Assembly: GCA_964017065.1 (NCBI GenBank) | Contig: OZ024788.1 | Coordinates: 14,227,191 to 14,291,190, forward strand | Source: Haliclona indistincta | Lineage: Eukaryota; Porifera; Demospongiae; Haplosclerida; Chalinidae | Length of the DNA: 64,000 bases | Direction: 5' to 3' | Part shown: piece after piece, positions 10,695 through 20,587 of the stretch | How the letters are laid out: each line of letters begins with the position of its first letter | Numbering within the stretch: the first letter of the stretch is position 1 | Notes under the pieces: generated by a model | What the model was told of the DNA's origin: nothing | Seen by the model: the letters and a program-made list of their open reading frames with translations, nothing else | The model's database searches: none | Translations under genes and position numbers: made by a program

Positions 10695-11600
10695 TTACAT
10701 GTTTGATAAATATCTTTCTAACGAAGGAAAATTGACATTGAAAAATGAACTCATAAGTGAACCATAAAGGCATGTATGGCAGTTGGTCAGCAATGCAGCG
10801 ACTGTGTAGTATTTACCAACAGGTTGTAGAAGTACTTTACTGTTCCTCTTAAAATCCACATAAGTGCAATACTGCGTAATTTTTCCAAACGTCCACTCCA
10901 CACTAACACGCACTTTGCTCATTGATTTGTTGAAATCATGTTGTTGAGGTGTTAATTGTGCTCTGCGAAAAGGCGCTTGGATATTTCTGGTTATACCATA
11001 TGCAGGATCACCATAGATGACATAAGGTTGCCCATTTGGTTGGTTGAACCGAGCAAGCTTTGGAGACAGGCCACTTTCAGCTAGCATAAATGCATCGTGC
11101 CTCTTCCCTTCAATAGGGCCATAGAGATGAGCTATCAATCCATTTAGAGTGACCACCGACTATACAAGGACATAAAGTACGTAATTAGAATCAATACAAC
11201 AAAAGAGGAACGAACCTGAAATTTTATACAATGAACTCTCTTATGTCCACTAAACATTATATTTTGATTCTTGCTTGGTCGAGCAATAGGACGCACTGTA
11301 CCATCAATGAATCCCCAACAGTTGTTTAGGGCAGCTCCTTGACAAAGAACAGCATGAGAGAATTGTGCTGGATCAAACCAAATATGAAGGTGTGTAAAAA
11401 TCAAGTAACAACAATAATGTAACTGTAATTAAAAATTACCCTACCGTGTTAAAAATTAGACTCAGCTCAGATTCTGTTCGTCCAAATAAAGGACAGAGGT
11501 CAAACCACCGATTAGGGTAGCTTAACCTACGTAAAAAGATTAGGAGTGCTTTTATCCCAGTTGATCTTGTCCCTTGACTGCACTAATAAAACTCTGGAAT
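10695..11600 (-). pseudogene. PIF/Harbinger DDE transposase (broken)
   Basis: Minus-strand exons: RFEKGDVHRLFAALNIPEFY (~11640-11580) followed by an in-frame TAG, then RRLSYPNRWFDLCPLFGRTE to IFNT (~11540-11450). Next is AAL..CWGFIDGTVRPIARP to CIKFQ (~11350-11220), then LNGLIAHLYGP to the end at 10695. Catalytic residues are visible as D in FIDGTV, D in YGDPAYG and E in VEWTFGK. Compared with copy 1 (42891-44106) the first half is damaged while the DDE core is intact. Confidence 0.7.
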
Positions 11601-11988
11601 GTTCAGAGCAGCAAAGAGTCGATGCACATCACCCTTTTCAAATCTATACAAACATTCACATTCTCTAACTGAAATTAATTCTAAACATAACTCACCGAAA
11701 CAATCATTCGCATTCACATTCATCCATATCATCGATGCACACACGGGTCCTATAGACACGTTCTCTTGGTGGGAAAACGGTATGAAAAAGCATTGTCACC
11801 ATATCTTCGTCATCCGAGCTGGAAGAATCACTGCTTACAGAAAAGTCTGAGCAAGCTCTCCCAACTTGCGTCTAAAATACAAGATATTCCTTCAATAAAA
11901 GGCGAGAAACTTGCTGTAAAATACGCACCTTTGTGTGGCATCCATTTTGTCTGTGCACGTGATTCAGCGAGCTAACGCGTAACTAAAT

Positions 11989-12356
11989 TACAAATTTAAT
12001 TACGCCTAACGCGTAACTCCGGTTACGCGTTAGGCGTAATAATGGGCGTAATAATGGGCTTTCTGAGGAGTCGACTGAGTTTCGCTCTACTGCGCTCCAC
12101 CCTTATGTGCTTGCGAGGAACCAGGTCCGCAAAATCTAAGCCCTTTAACCTAAAGACAGATACTCTAACTTTAGCCATTGCAGAGGGCAATGGATCTGGT
12201 TAAACTGTTTTAATATTTTTCTCTACAAAATCTGAATTGGTCCTACTTAAATTTTATTTTTTATTTTAATTTTTACCTGCTCGTTACATCATGTACCTGT
12301 CTTAATAACATTTTGGTCATGTTACACGATAAGCGTTACACGTAAACGTGTAACTA
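11989..12356. other. Intergenic, with a perfect 17-bp hairpin
   Basis: No gene. 12001-12038 is a perfect inverted repeat TACGCCTAACGCGTAAC / GTTACGCGTTAGGCGTA around a TCCG loop, next to further ACGCGTAAC copies at 11975-11984. The remainder is AT-rich and unremarkable up to the TA target duplicate at 12355. Confidence 0.7.
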
Positions 12357-12432
12357 CAGTAAATTGCAGGTCCGTTGAAAATGCGTGATCCCGGAGTGCG
12401 TATTCCGTCCAAGGATTCCGTCGTTCGCTGTC

Positions 12433-13425
12433 ATGTCTGCTGAGCGTAACAGAAGAAAGCCGTATGGTACTGACCTCAGATGGCGTGTTGTATACCAGAG
12501 AATCGGAATGAACTTGCCACTTAAGGATATCGCCGCCAACTTGATGATTTCGATCAGCACAGTTTGCCGCGTCTGTGCCCATTTTGAGCGAACTGGAAGT
12601 GTTCAGGTTGGTAGTATTAACCGTCAGAAACGGAGGTATGATATCAGGCGTCTTGATGAGCAGAGTGAACTATTTGTTGTGGGCTTAGTTATTGACAGTC
12701 CAACTTTGTATTTGGCAGAGACGTGTAAGAAGGTGTTTGAGGTCTACAATGTTCGTGTGTCGGCGGCTACTATCTGTCGTTTGCTAAGGTCATATGGGTT
12801 TACTCGTAAGAGGATTAGAAATGTCGCTCTTCAAAGAAGCTATTCACTTAGAGGAGCTTTCATGTCACAGTGCTTTATGTTTAATGTCAATCAGTTTGTA
12901 TGGATAGATGAAACTGGTTCAGATGCTCGCGATCAATCCAGGAAGTATGGTTATTCCCTAAGAGGGCAAGCACCAGTTGTACATCGATTTCTTTCTAGAG
13001 GGAAAAGAGTAAATGCAATAGCTGCCATTAGTACATCAGGGCTTGTGAGTTTAGATCTTTTTACTAGAACAGTTAATGGAGAAGTATTCTTTGATATTGT
13101 TCGCAGTTGCCTCATACCTAATATGATGCCATTTAATGGTGTCAATCATAGGTCTATTGCCATACTGGACAATTGCTCTGTACACCATGTCAATGAGGTT
13201 TTGGATCTATTTCATCAAGCTGGAATACTTGTACTGTTTCTACCACCTTACAGCCCAGATTTAAACTCGTGTGAGGAGGCATTCAGTTTTATCAAGTCAT
13301 ATTTAAGGAGACATGACGAACTATTACAAGTACTTCCCAGCCCCTTAGATGTCATCAAGTCAGCTTTCAATAACATTACTGAAGATTTGTGCAGATCTTG
13401 GATTAGCCATAGTGGATACAATTGA
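12433..13425 (+). CDS. Tc1/IS630-superfamily DDE transposase
   Basis: 330 residues from the ATG at 12433 (MSAERNRRKPYG). An in-frame upstream ATG at 12385 lies inside the TIR and is less likely. The N-terminal ~110 residues carry a helix-turn-helix/paired-like region (LPLKDIAANLMISISTVCRV). The DDE_3 core follows, with D in FVWIDETGSD, D in AILDNCSVHHVNE and E in PDLNSCEEAFSFIK after the classic LPPYSPDLN box. The open frame has no breaks. It should cut and join the TIRs of its own element. It lies just inside the left TIR, and the Helitron begins 54 bp after its stop. Confidence 0.9.
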   Translation: MSAERNRRKPYGTDLRWRVVYQRIGMNLPLKDIAANLMISISTVCRVCAHFERTGSVQVGSINRQKRRYDIRRLDEQSELFVVGLVIDSPTLYLAETCKKVFEVYNVRVSAATICRLLRSYGFTRKRIRNVALQRSYSLRGAFMSQCFMFNVNQFVWIDETGSDARDQSRKYGYSLRGQAPVVHRFLSRGKRVNAIAAISTSGLVSLDLFTRTVNGEVFFDIVRSCLIPNMMPFNGVNHRSIAILDNCSVHHVNEVLDLFHQAGILVLFLPPYSPDLNSCEEAFSFIKSYLRRHDELLQVLPSPLDVIKSAFNNITEDLCRSWISHSGYN

Positions 13426-13479
13426 TTGTATATACTATAATAATTCATGACAATTGAATGAATTGAATTGATTGTACTA

Positions 13480-13925
13480 TTAGGGAGGCACGGTAGTGCC
13501 TCCCTATGTAGGGTTGAACGAGAAAAAAAGATGGCGGCTACATACATGTATTAGCGTTCAAACGCTGATATTTCGCTTGGTGATGAATTTTATACATCAA
13601 AAGACACTTAAATCTGCTATCTGGCGTTGCCCCATCGTACAGTAGCAAGGAGATTGCTCGAAATTGTTACTAAAGTGACGAACCTGAAAACGGTGAAAAT
13701 CGACTTTCGTCATCTTCGTTTTCTTCTTTCTTTCTTTCCACTCGTCTAGCGCCTTAACACAAATACTGTGCTTGGCTAAACACCCACGAATAGTCTTGAA
13801 ATTCTTCTTGCATGTGCCTTTTGAACTTAGTTTTTAGCGAAATGAAAGTTTTATTCTAGCGGACTTCACGATCACGAGCTGTAGCTAGCAATGTGTATGA
13901 CGCCATTTAAAATACGCACGTGATG
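13480..13925 (+). promoter_or_regulatory. Helitron left end and leader
   Basis: It begins with TAGGGAGGCAC-GGTA-GTGCCTCCCTA (13480-13505), a perfect 11-bp hairpin. The ~450-bp leader is homologous to 6099-6555 and partly to 7076-7200. As the shared, conserved segment upstream of the Rep-helicase gene it likely holds the replication end and promoter. I infer the element boundary at the hairpin because similarity to the 6099 copy stops there. Confidence 0.65.
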
Positions 13926-14170
13926 TAACGTGAGCTCGCACATGTTGTCTTTGAGTGGCTTCTACTTTTGCTGTCCGCTCTTGTGTTTCTGCTGCTCTAC
14001 CTGTCCGTCAGAGTCCGTCCATTTCAGAAGATTGCGACTGTTGATTCTACTTTTGCCTCACCGAAGTTTGGATTTGGTTTTGGGTTCGTCGTCTCGTGTC
14101 TCGATCTGTCACTGAAGAGAGTTGTAAGTTCAATAATTGTTTTGGAAAGGTTAGTTCTTGTATAGTAATC

Positions 14171-17100
14171 ATGCCTAGTAAAACACGTAGAAAACACACA
14201 TATGATCAGCAACGTTATGGAGAGAATAGATATAAAATACTAGCAGCATCTAAAATTGCTTCGAAGAAGGCCTATGACAAGAATCCTCAGCTTAAGAAAT
14301 TGGTGTCAAAGATTGCTGCAAAGCAGGCATATGACAAAAACCCGGAGACTAAAAAACTGGCGTCAAAGATTGCTGCAAAGCAAGCTTATCACAAAAACCC
14401 GGAGACTAAAAAACTGGCTGCAAAGCAGGCTTATTTGAAAGATTCAACTGCCAAGAAGGTTGCTGCTTTGTCCAGGTACCATAGTAAATCAGATAAAATC
14501 AAAGCACAACGTAGGGCAAAGTACCGTAATAGTTCGCATCAGAAGAAAGTGTCATCACGTGTTTGGTATCTCAAAAACACGAAGGTTAAGACACAAGCTT
14601 GTATGGCGTACTATGCTAAACATAAAGAAATCATTTCCCACACTAGGAGAAACAAATACTATTTGTCTCCTCCAAAATCTAGTGTAAAGGAAATGTACAT
14701 CAATGAAGTAATGAGGGAATTACTAGCAAATCGTAAAGCAAGAACCGAGGTTATGAAAGCTTTTAAAGAGCAGCCTATAGCAAAGCGATTGGCTACTAAA
14801 ATCTCTTATCGTGTTGCATGTAGAATAGCAGCTCGTAGGCTGGTTCATGAAGCCTTAAAGAAGCGTAAGGAATATGCTGCTGAATTGATCAAATCTGCTA
14901 AAAGTATCAATGCGAAGAGTATCAAAAGCAGAGATGACTTTGGTGAAGGCATTCATCACAAAAACTCATGTGATCCATACTTCTATGAAGCATCGTATGT
15001 AAAGGATGATGACGATTCAGATGTGCCTGATCGTATTGATCCGTCCAGCCAGCCTCGTGATGAATGTCCGTGTACCAGTGATTGTAAGCCAATCACTGAT
15101 GATGAAGTCAATGCAATTGTTAGACTAAAGAATGCCTTTACTCTTCCAATGCATGAGTTACGACAAGCATTACAGTCATGCGATGACTGCCCAAATGAAC
15201 GCCAAATGATGGGTCATTCTTTGGCATGTCATCAAACTGGTAGTATGTGTAATAGTGAGCTTCGTATTTTACGAGCAGCTTCAGCACATCATAAAGTACT
15301 GAGAACGTTTATGCGTGGAGTATATCGTGCAAAGGCAAGTCACGAATCCCTTGCTGGCATTGATCGTGCCCTAGGCGAAGGTGATTTCAACCATTTACTT
15401 TATGCAACTGGAAAGAGCTTTGACGATTTGCTAACAACTAATGATTTTGTTGGTGACGAAGGCTCCTCAATAAACAACTCGTTTTTTAGAGTGCTCAACT
15501 TAGAAACCACCTTGCAGTTACAGCATGCTCTAGTCATATCCAAACTTGAGAAAGAGTGGAATGACGATGCTGAAAATGTGTGTTGTAGCTGTCGATGTTT
15601 GTTTCAGAGAAAATCTGTCACAAAAGCCAACTTCTCAAAGCATTTTGATTCGGACATTGGGTCAGAGCTAGTAGACTATATACTGAAGCACACTCCTCCA
15701 GGCGAGGATGAAACTCTCTATATGTGTAGCTACTGTAAACCCAAAATCAAAGCCGATGTATTGCCACCACGATGTGTTTTAAATGGTTTGGAAACTGTAC
15801 CCATTCCATCTGAGCTTGATAAACTCGATGCCCTTAGCAAACAGTTCATTCAGCTTGCTAAATGCTTTCAGACAGTAGTTAGATTAGGCACATACACCTG
15901 CAAAGTGCCTGTGTACAACTCATTGAAAGCTTGCAAGGGTAGTGTGTTTTTTCTGCCTTTACCATTCAATAAAACGTGTGAAACGCTGTCCAATGTTGAA
16001 GGATCAGCAAAGTCTGGTGTTGCATCACCAGAATTGTACATACTAGTGAATGGTAAACCCACAAAAGCTAATGTTGTTTGGAGATCTCTGGTCAATATAG
16101 ACCGTGTGAAAGCAGCTATAAGAAAGCTGAAAGAGATTCACAAACTTTATAAGTCAGTAGAAGCAGACAGCCTCGATGAAACTACACAAAAAGTAATCGA
16201 AGTGGCTAACAATGCAACCACTAGGATGCTAGATAAGGCTACTGCTGACGATATAGCTGGTTATCAGTCCTATACTACTAGGTATTTAGATAATCAGATT
16301 CCAACTGTTTCTGACATAGACCAATACAAGTTGGTTAATGTTACAGAAGCACCTATTCACAGTAGATTGAAAGACTTGGATGTTATGTGCTTTCCTGTAC
16401 TCTACCCAAACGGGCAATTTGGTGAGAATCATCCTCGCAACAAAGAAATCACATTGACCTTTAGCGAGTTTGTCAAACAACGATTGCATAACAAAGACTC
16501 GCGATTTCGCAAAGATGCTTCATATGTTTTTTATCTACTGAATCAAAAAACCCTACGTGAAGTAGGTAACGGCGTCTACAATGTCCTTCATTCCTCACGA
16601 GGAGTTGCTATGTCTGTTAAGCAGCTACTAGCTAAGGTTGAAGCCTCTGATGAACGGTTAGAAGCAAGCCTCTTCACAATGCTTCAGTCAGTACGCGGTA
16701 GCAAACAGTACTGGTGGCAGCGTAAGAGTGATCTCAAGTGCATGGTGCGTAACTGGGGATCACCAACATTGTTTCTCACATTCAGTTGTGCTGAATATGA
16801 GTGGAGTGACATGGCTCGTTACCTCAGGAAGGTAAACAATGTCCCTCCAAGTTACGATATAGGAAGACTTTGCACAGAAGATCCTATATCAGTTTCTCGA
16901 AAATTTTCTGAGAAATTTCATGCCTTCTTTCGCACTGTCATATGTAAAGGTCAGATATTGGGTGAAGTAGAGCACTTCTACTGGAAGAAGGAGTATCAAG
17001 CCAGAGGTGCACCTCATTACCACGTCCTGTTGTGGATAAAAGACGCACCTGTTATTGGCTGTGATGACTCAGCTATTGTATTGAAATGGATCCAGGAAAG

Positions 17101-20100
17101 GGTTACTTGTCACATACCTGACAAGAAAACCAGTCCTGAATTGCATGAGCTCGTCACAAGATATCAAATGCATAAGTGTAGTGCATATTGCAAGCGCAGA
17201 CGAAAGGTGGGCAGTACGTTCATAACTTACTGTAAGTTTGGCTTTCCTCGTCCGGCTTGTGAAACAGGTATTGTGCACTCTGTAGAAGACTCTCTTAAAA
17301 CTCGTAAGAAAATCTACGAACTTCCACGGACAGAGTCAGAGGTTAGAGTGAATGACTATAATCCTCTGATTCTGTTATTGTGGAAAGCTAACATTGACAT
17401 ACAGTTTGTGTCAGAGTCTTCTCTTGCATTAGCACATTACGTTAGTGGGTATGTCACTAAAGCAGAAAGAAGCAACATGCAAGACATTTGGAGAGAAATC
17501 CAAGACAGTAAGAGCATTTATAGCAAGCTCTACAAATTTGGAATGAAAGCTTTGAGCTCACGAGAGTGTGGTTTGTATGAGGCTGCTGATTTGTTGTTGG
17601 GTGACCACTTGACTGAAAAATCGGAAGCAATACAGTTTGTAAATGTATCTATGCCTCACAAACGAAATCGACGACTCAAAAGTCACGCAGCTTTGACGGA
17701 GCTTTCAAAGTCAGATCCTGATAGTGAGGATTTATTTGAGTCGAATCTTGTAGACACATACTATCCCGATCGTCCCGATAAGCTTGAGGACGTGTGTCTT
17801 TACGACATTGTCGCTAATTACACTTGGTATCACACTATTGTCAAAGGTGTCAAACAAACTGAATTCAAAAGGCGCGGCAAACCTGTGTTACCCAATCACA
17901 AGTTGTCTGATTTGAGAAATGAAAATCAGAAAGAAGATTATTACTATTCTCTAATCATGCTTTTTGTGCCTTTCCGAAATGAGAGTGAGCTTTTACTAGA
18001 AGACGAAACTGCTGAAGAAGCATTTAATCGTCATTTTCCTGACACTGGTGAAAACCGTTGCTTGACTCACCACACTCGATTACAGCAGATGCTTGAATGT
18101 AATCGTAGTGTTAAACTAATCAATGAAGCCAGACAATCTGATTGTCCAGAGCAAAAGGTTGATAGTGAGCCACAGCTAATCTGTGAAGCAGTTGCTGCAA
18201 TGCAGGATGCTGTAAGCATGGTCACTAAGTGTGAAGACACACTTAGTCTTTCCGATAGGACCAACATGTTGAATGCAGATCAGAGGCGAATATTTGACAA
18301 AGTCAAAGAGCATATGATTCACGTGCAACAACATGAAACAAATGATTGTTCTTGTGACTTACCTCCATTGTGCATGTTTGTCACAGGTGTCGCTGGAACA
18401 GGTAAATCATTTCTTATCGAGACAATAAAAGCATTTGTAGCTCAATTGTGGCCTAGTACTGATTGCTCATGTGCCATAACTGCACCAACAGGCTTAGCTG
18501 CTTTTAATGTTGGTGGCATGACTATCCACCGGTTATTTCAGCTACCTGTCCAGCACGGGGGTAGGTCAGCCGTTCATTGGTCTTTACCAAAAGCTGCACA
18601 CAAAGTAATGAAAACAGCTCTGCGTAATGTGAAATTATTCATTGTAGATGAAATTTCTATGGTCAGTAGCCTCAATCTAGCATACATTCATCTACGTTTG
18701 AATGAGCTATATGGAGGTGTTGACTACTTTGGAGCACGAAATATGATTGTTTTCGGTGATTTGCTTCAACTTGAGCCTGTTGGTGGTCAACCAGTATTTT
18801 CAGCTGTACCTGACACTGTAGTCAAGTACAGAATAGGCAGTGCAACCGCTCCCAATATATGGGAAGAAACTGTTGTATACGATGAGCTAACCATCAATGA
18901 GCGTCAGAAAGGTGATAAAGACTATGCAACGCTGCTTAATGGTATTAGAATTGGTGAAGTTACAAGCTCCACCATAAGCACTCTCCAATCAAGAGTGTTT
19001 ACTTGCTCGTTGACTGAGAAAATTGCTGAGTTGCAACAACAAGGGATAATGGTAGTAACATTTTTCCCTACACGCAAGCAATGTGATGAGCTAAACAATA
19101 AAATGCTCAAATCTCTTCATGGTAAATCATTTGAGCTAGAATGTACTGATGATGTTGACGAAACTGTCAGTAAACTAAAGTGGACAAAAACCGCTAACAA
19201 ACAACTCCATAAATTAAACCATGATTGCAACATGACTGGAGGACTGCAAAGTATTCTAGTGTTAGCTATTGGAGCACGTGTTATGTTACGCCGTAACATT
19301 GACACAAAGAAAGGTCTTGTCAATGGTTCGTTAGGTACAGTTACTGCAATAACTAAACAATTTGTAACTGTACAATTTGATCACTTGACTAACCCATATC
19401 AGGTTGAAAGGGTCAAGAGCAGATTCGTCGTTATGAAAAACTACTATGTTCGTCGAGAACAATTTCCGTTGATTTTGGCATATGCTGTTACTATACACAA
19501 GTCACAGGGATTGTCCCTGGACCATGCCATTATTGATCTGTCGGATAAAGTTTTTTGTGCTGCAATGGCTTATGTTGCTTTGTCTAGAGTAAGATCACTC
19601 ACAGGCTTGCATCTCCTCTCATTTGATCCAAAGTCCATTATAGTCAGCAATCGATCTTTAGAGGAGTATAATCGTCTACGTAAAATGTATAGACCTGATC
19701 TTCCTCTGTACACCATTCCTGTTCAACAGGCTTCTAAACGTAAGCTTGTTGGAAAACCTGATACTGACCAAGTAGATACTGTGGTTGTTCCCAGCAAGAA
19801 AATAAAATGCTCACAAACCACTACCAAGCAACAAACAATACCTGTTAGCACCCTGGGCACTCAGCGTAAACGAATTAGCACTGCCCCTGTTCAAACTGCT
19901 AAACCAGCCAAAAGAGCTTGTAATAGTAGTGCTCCTAACAAGCAACTTCACACTACTGCCAGTACACAAAATGATGATTGCTTAATTGCAGGGTCATTTG
20001 ATCCAGCACATACACAAAGATGGCCGTACAACTACTATCCTGTAGACTTAGATTGGCAACAAAACGCTTGCGCTACTCTTGGTCTAGAACACCATCATCC

Positions 20101-20587
20101 ACCACCCAGACACAGAGGTGGTGGTGCTAGTGTGCCTCTCACTCCACCTGATCACAACCATACTAAAGACATAGTTGGTGACGGGAACTGTATGTTCCGT
20201 TCCTTTTCATATGTGATCACTGGTTCACAAGCTCAGCACATGGCAGTACGCCAAGCTATATTAGATCATATGGTAGCAATCTCCCATCTGTTGTATGCTC
20301 ACCAGTATGATTTGTTTGCAGGTTACTCAAGTGTACAACAGTACATAGAGCACACTAAAATGAATCAAAATGAAACTTGGGGCTCTGACATTGAGATAAT
20401 AACCTTATCTCATCTCATCAACACTTGCATTTTTACCTACAGTACTCAAGATCAAAATTGGTACAGGTTTAGTCCACATTCTGTTGATAGAACCTTGCCC
20501 GATGACAGAACACAAAGAGCAATGTATTTGAGATATCTCCCTGGGCATTGTGATGTTGTCCTTAGAACATTATCTCCAACTGTATAG
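14171..20587 (+). CDS. Helitron Rep-helicase with C-terminal OTU domain
   Basis: One uninterrupted frame of 2138 residues from the ATG at 14171; the frame opens further upstream but only with a GTG. Residue numbers here count from 14096 (subtract 25 for the ATG). Lys/Ala-rich ~18-residue repeats (KIAAKQAYDKNPETKK) make up the N-terminus, followed by Cys-rich zinc-binding stretches. The Rep HUH motif is HYH at 974-976 and the paired tyrosines are Y1115/Y1119 with K1122 (YVSGYVTK). The SF1/Pif1-type helicase has Walker A GVAGTGKS (1431-1438), Walker B IVDEIS, and IHKSQGLSL plus YVALSRV near its end. The OTU cysteine-protease-like domain has D2029, C2032 (GDGNC) and H2151 (PGHCDVV). All hallmark residues for rolling-circle transposition are present. 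The OTU triad also looks complete, so it could be an active deubiquitinase-like domain. Confidence 0.95.
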   Translation: MPSKTRRKHTYDQQRYGENRYKILAASKIASKKAYDKNPQLKKLVSKIAAKQAYDKNPETKKLASKIAAKQAYHKNPETKKLAAKQAYLKDSTAKKVAALSRYHSKSDKIKAQRRAKYRNSSHQKKVSSRVWYLKNTKVKTQACMAYYAKHKEIISHTRRNKYYLSPPKSSVKEMYINEVMRELLANRKARTEVMKAFKEQPIAKRLATKISYRVACRIAARRLVHEALKKRKEYAAELIKSAKSINAKSIKSRDDFGEGIHHKNSCDPYFYEASYVKDDDDSDVPDRIDPSSQPRDECPCTSDCKPITDDEVNAIVRLKNAFTLPMHELRQALQSCDDCPNERQMMGHSLACHQTGSMCNSELRILRAASAHHKVLRTFMRGVYRAKASHESLAGIDRALGEGDFNHLLYATGKSFDDLLTTNDFVGDEGSSINNSFFRVLNLETTLQLQHALVISKLEKEWNDDAENVCCSCRCLFQRKSVTKANFSKHFDSDIGSELVDYILKHTPPGEDETLYMCSYCKPKIKADVLPPRCVLNGLETVPIPSELDKLDALSKQFIQLAKCFQTVVRLGTYTCKVPVYNSLKACKGSVFFLPLPFNKTCETLSNVEGSAKSGVASPELYILVNGKPTKANVVWRSLVNIDRVKAAIRKLKEIHKLYKSVEADSLDETTQKVIEVANNATTRMLDKATADDIAGYQSYTTRYLDNQIPTVSDIDQYKLVNVTEAPIHSRLKDLDVMCFPVLYPNGQFGENHPRNKEITLTFSEFVKQRLHNKDSRFRKDASYVFYLLNQKTLREVGNGVYNVLHSSRGVAMSVKQLLAKVEASDERLEASLFTMLQSVRGSKQYWWQRKSDLKCMVRNWGSPTLFLTFSCAEYEWSDMARYLRKVNNVPPSYDIGRLCTEDPISVSRKFSEKFHAFFRTVICKGQILGEVEHFYWKKEYQARGAPHYHVLLWIKDAPVIGCDDSAIVLKWIQERVTCHIPDKKTSPELHELVTRYQMHKCSAYCKRRRKVGSTFITYCKFGFPRPACETGIVHSVEDSLKTRKKIYELPRTESEVRVNDYNPLILLLWKANIDIQFVSESSLALAHYVSGYVTKAERSNMQDIWREIQDSKSIYSKLYKFGMKALSSRECGLYEAADLLLGDHLTEKSEAIQFVNVSMPHKRNRRLKSHAALTELSKSDPDSEDLFESNLVDTYYPDRPDKLEDVCLYDIVANYTWYHTIVKGVKQTEFKRRGKPVLPNHKLSDLRNENQKEDYYYSLIMLFVPFRNESELLLEDETAEEAFNRHFPDTGENRCLTHHTRLQQMLECNRSVKLINEARQSDCPEQKVDSEPQLICEAVAAMQDAVSMVTKCEDTLSLSDRTNMLNADQRRIFDKVKEHMIHVQQHETNDCSCDLPPLCMFVTGVAGTGKSFLIETIKAFVAQLWPSTDCSCAITAPTGLAAFNVGGMTIHRLFQLPVQHGGRSAVHWSLPKAAHKVMKTALRNVKLFIVDEISMVSSLNLAYIHLRLNELYGGVDYFGARNMIVFGDLLQLEPVGGQPVFSAVPDTVVKYRIGSATAPNIWEETVVYDELTINERQKGDKDYATLLNGIRIGEVTSSTISTLQSRVFTCSLTEKIAELQQQGIMVVTFFPTRKQCDELNNKMLKSLHGKSFELECTDDVDETVSKLKWTKTANKQLHKLNHDCNMTGGLQSILVLAIGARVMLRRNIDTKKGLVNGSLGTVTAITKQFVTVQFDHLTNPYQVERVKSRFVVMKNYYVRREQFPLILAYAVTIHKSQGLSLDHAIIDLSDKVFCAAMAYVALSRVRSLTGLHLLSFDPKSIIVSNRSLEEYNRLRKMYRPDLPLYTIPVQQASKRKLVGKPDTDQVDTVVVPSKKIKCSQTTTKQQTIPVSTLGTQRKRISTAPVQTAKPAKRACNSSAPNKQLHTTASTQNDDCLIAGSFDPAHTQRWPYNYYPVDLDWQQNACATLGLEHHHPPPRHRGGGASVPLTPPDHNHTKDIVGDGNCMFRSFSYVITGSQAQHMAVRQAILDHMVAISHLLYAHQYDLFAGYSSVQQYIEHTKMNQNETWGSDIEIITLSHLINTCIFTYSTQDQNWYRFSPHSVDRTLPDDRTQRAMYLRYLPGHCDVVLRTLSPTV

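Larger units (their letters stand above)
9389..11988. mobile_element. Decayed PIF/Harbinger element (copy 2)
   Basis: Short inverted ends ATTTAGTTAC (9389) and GTAACTAAAT (ending 11988) resemble the AGAGAGTTTTAGTTA end of copy 1 (42485). The two-gene layout is the same as copy 1: a Myb/SANT-like partner gene and a DDE transposase pointing at each other. Here the partner is on + and the transposase on -. Both genes carry breaks. No clean 3-bp duplication can be read (GAC/TAC). Confidence 0.65.

Noticed and set aside
14096..14170. Upstream extension of the Helitron protein
   Set aside because: It opens with GTG, not ATG. The first ATG in a plausible context is at 14171.
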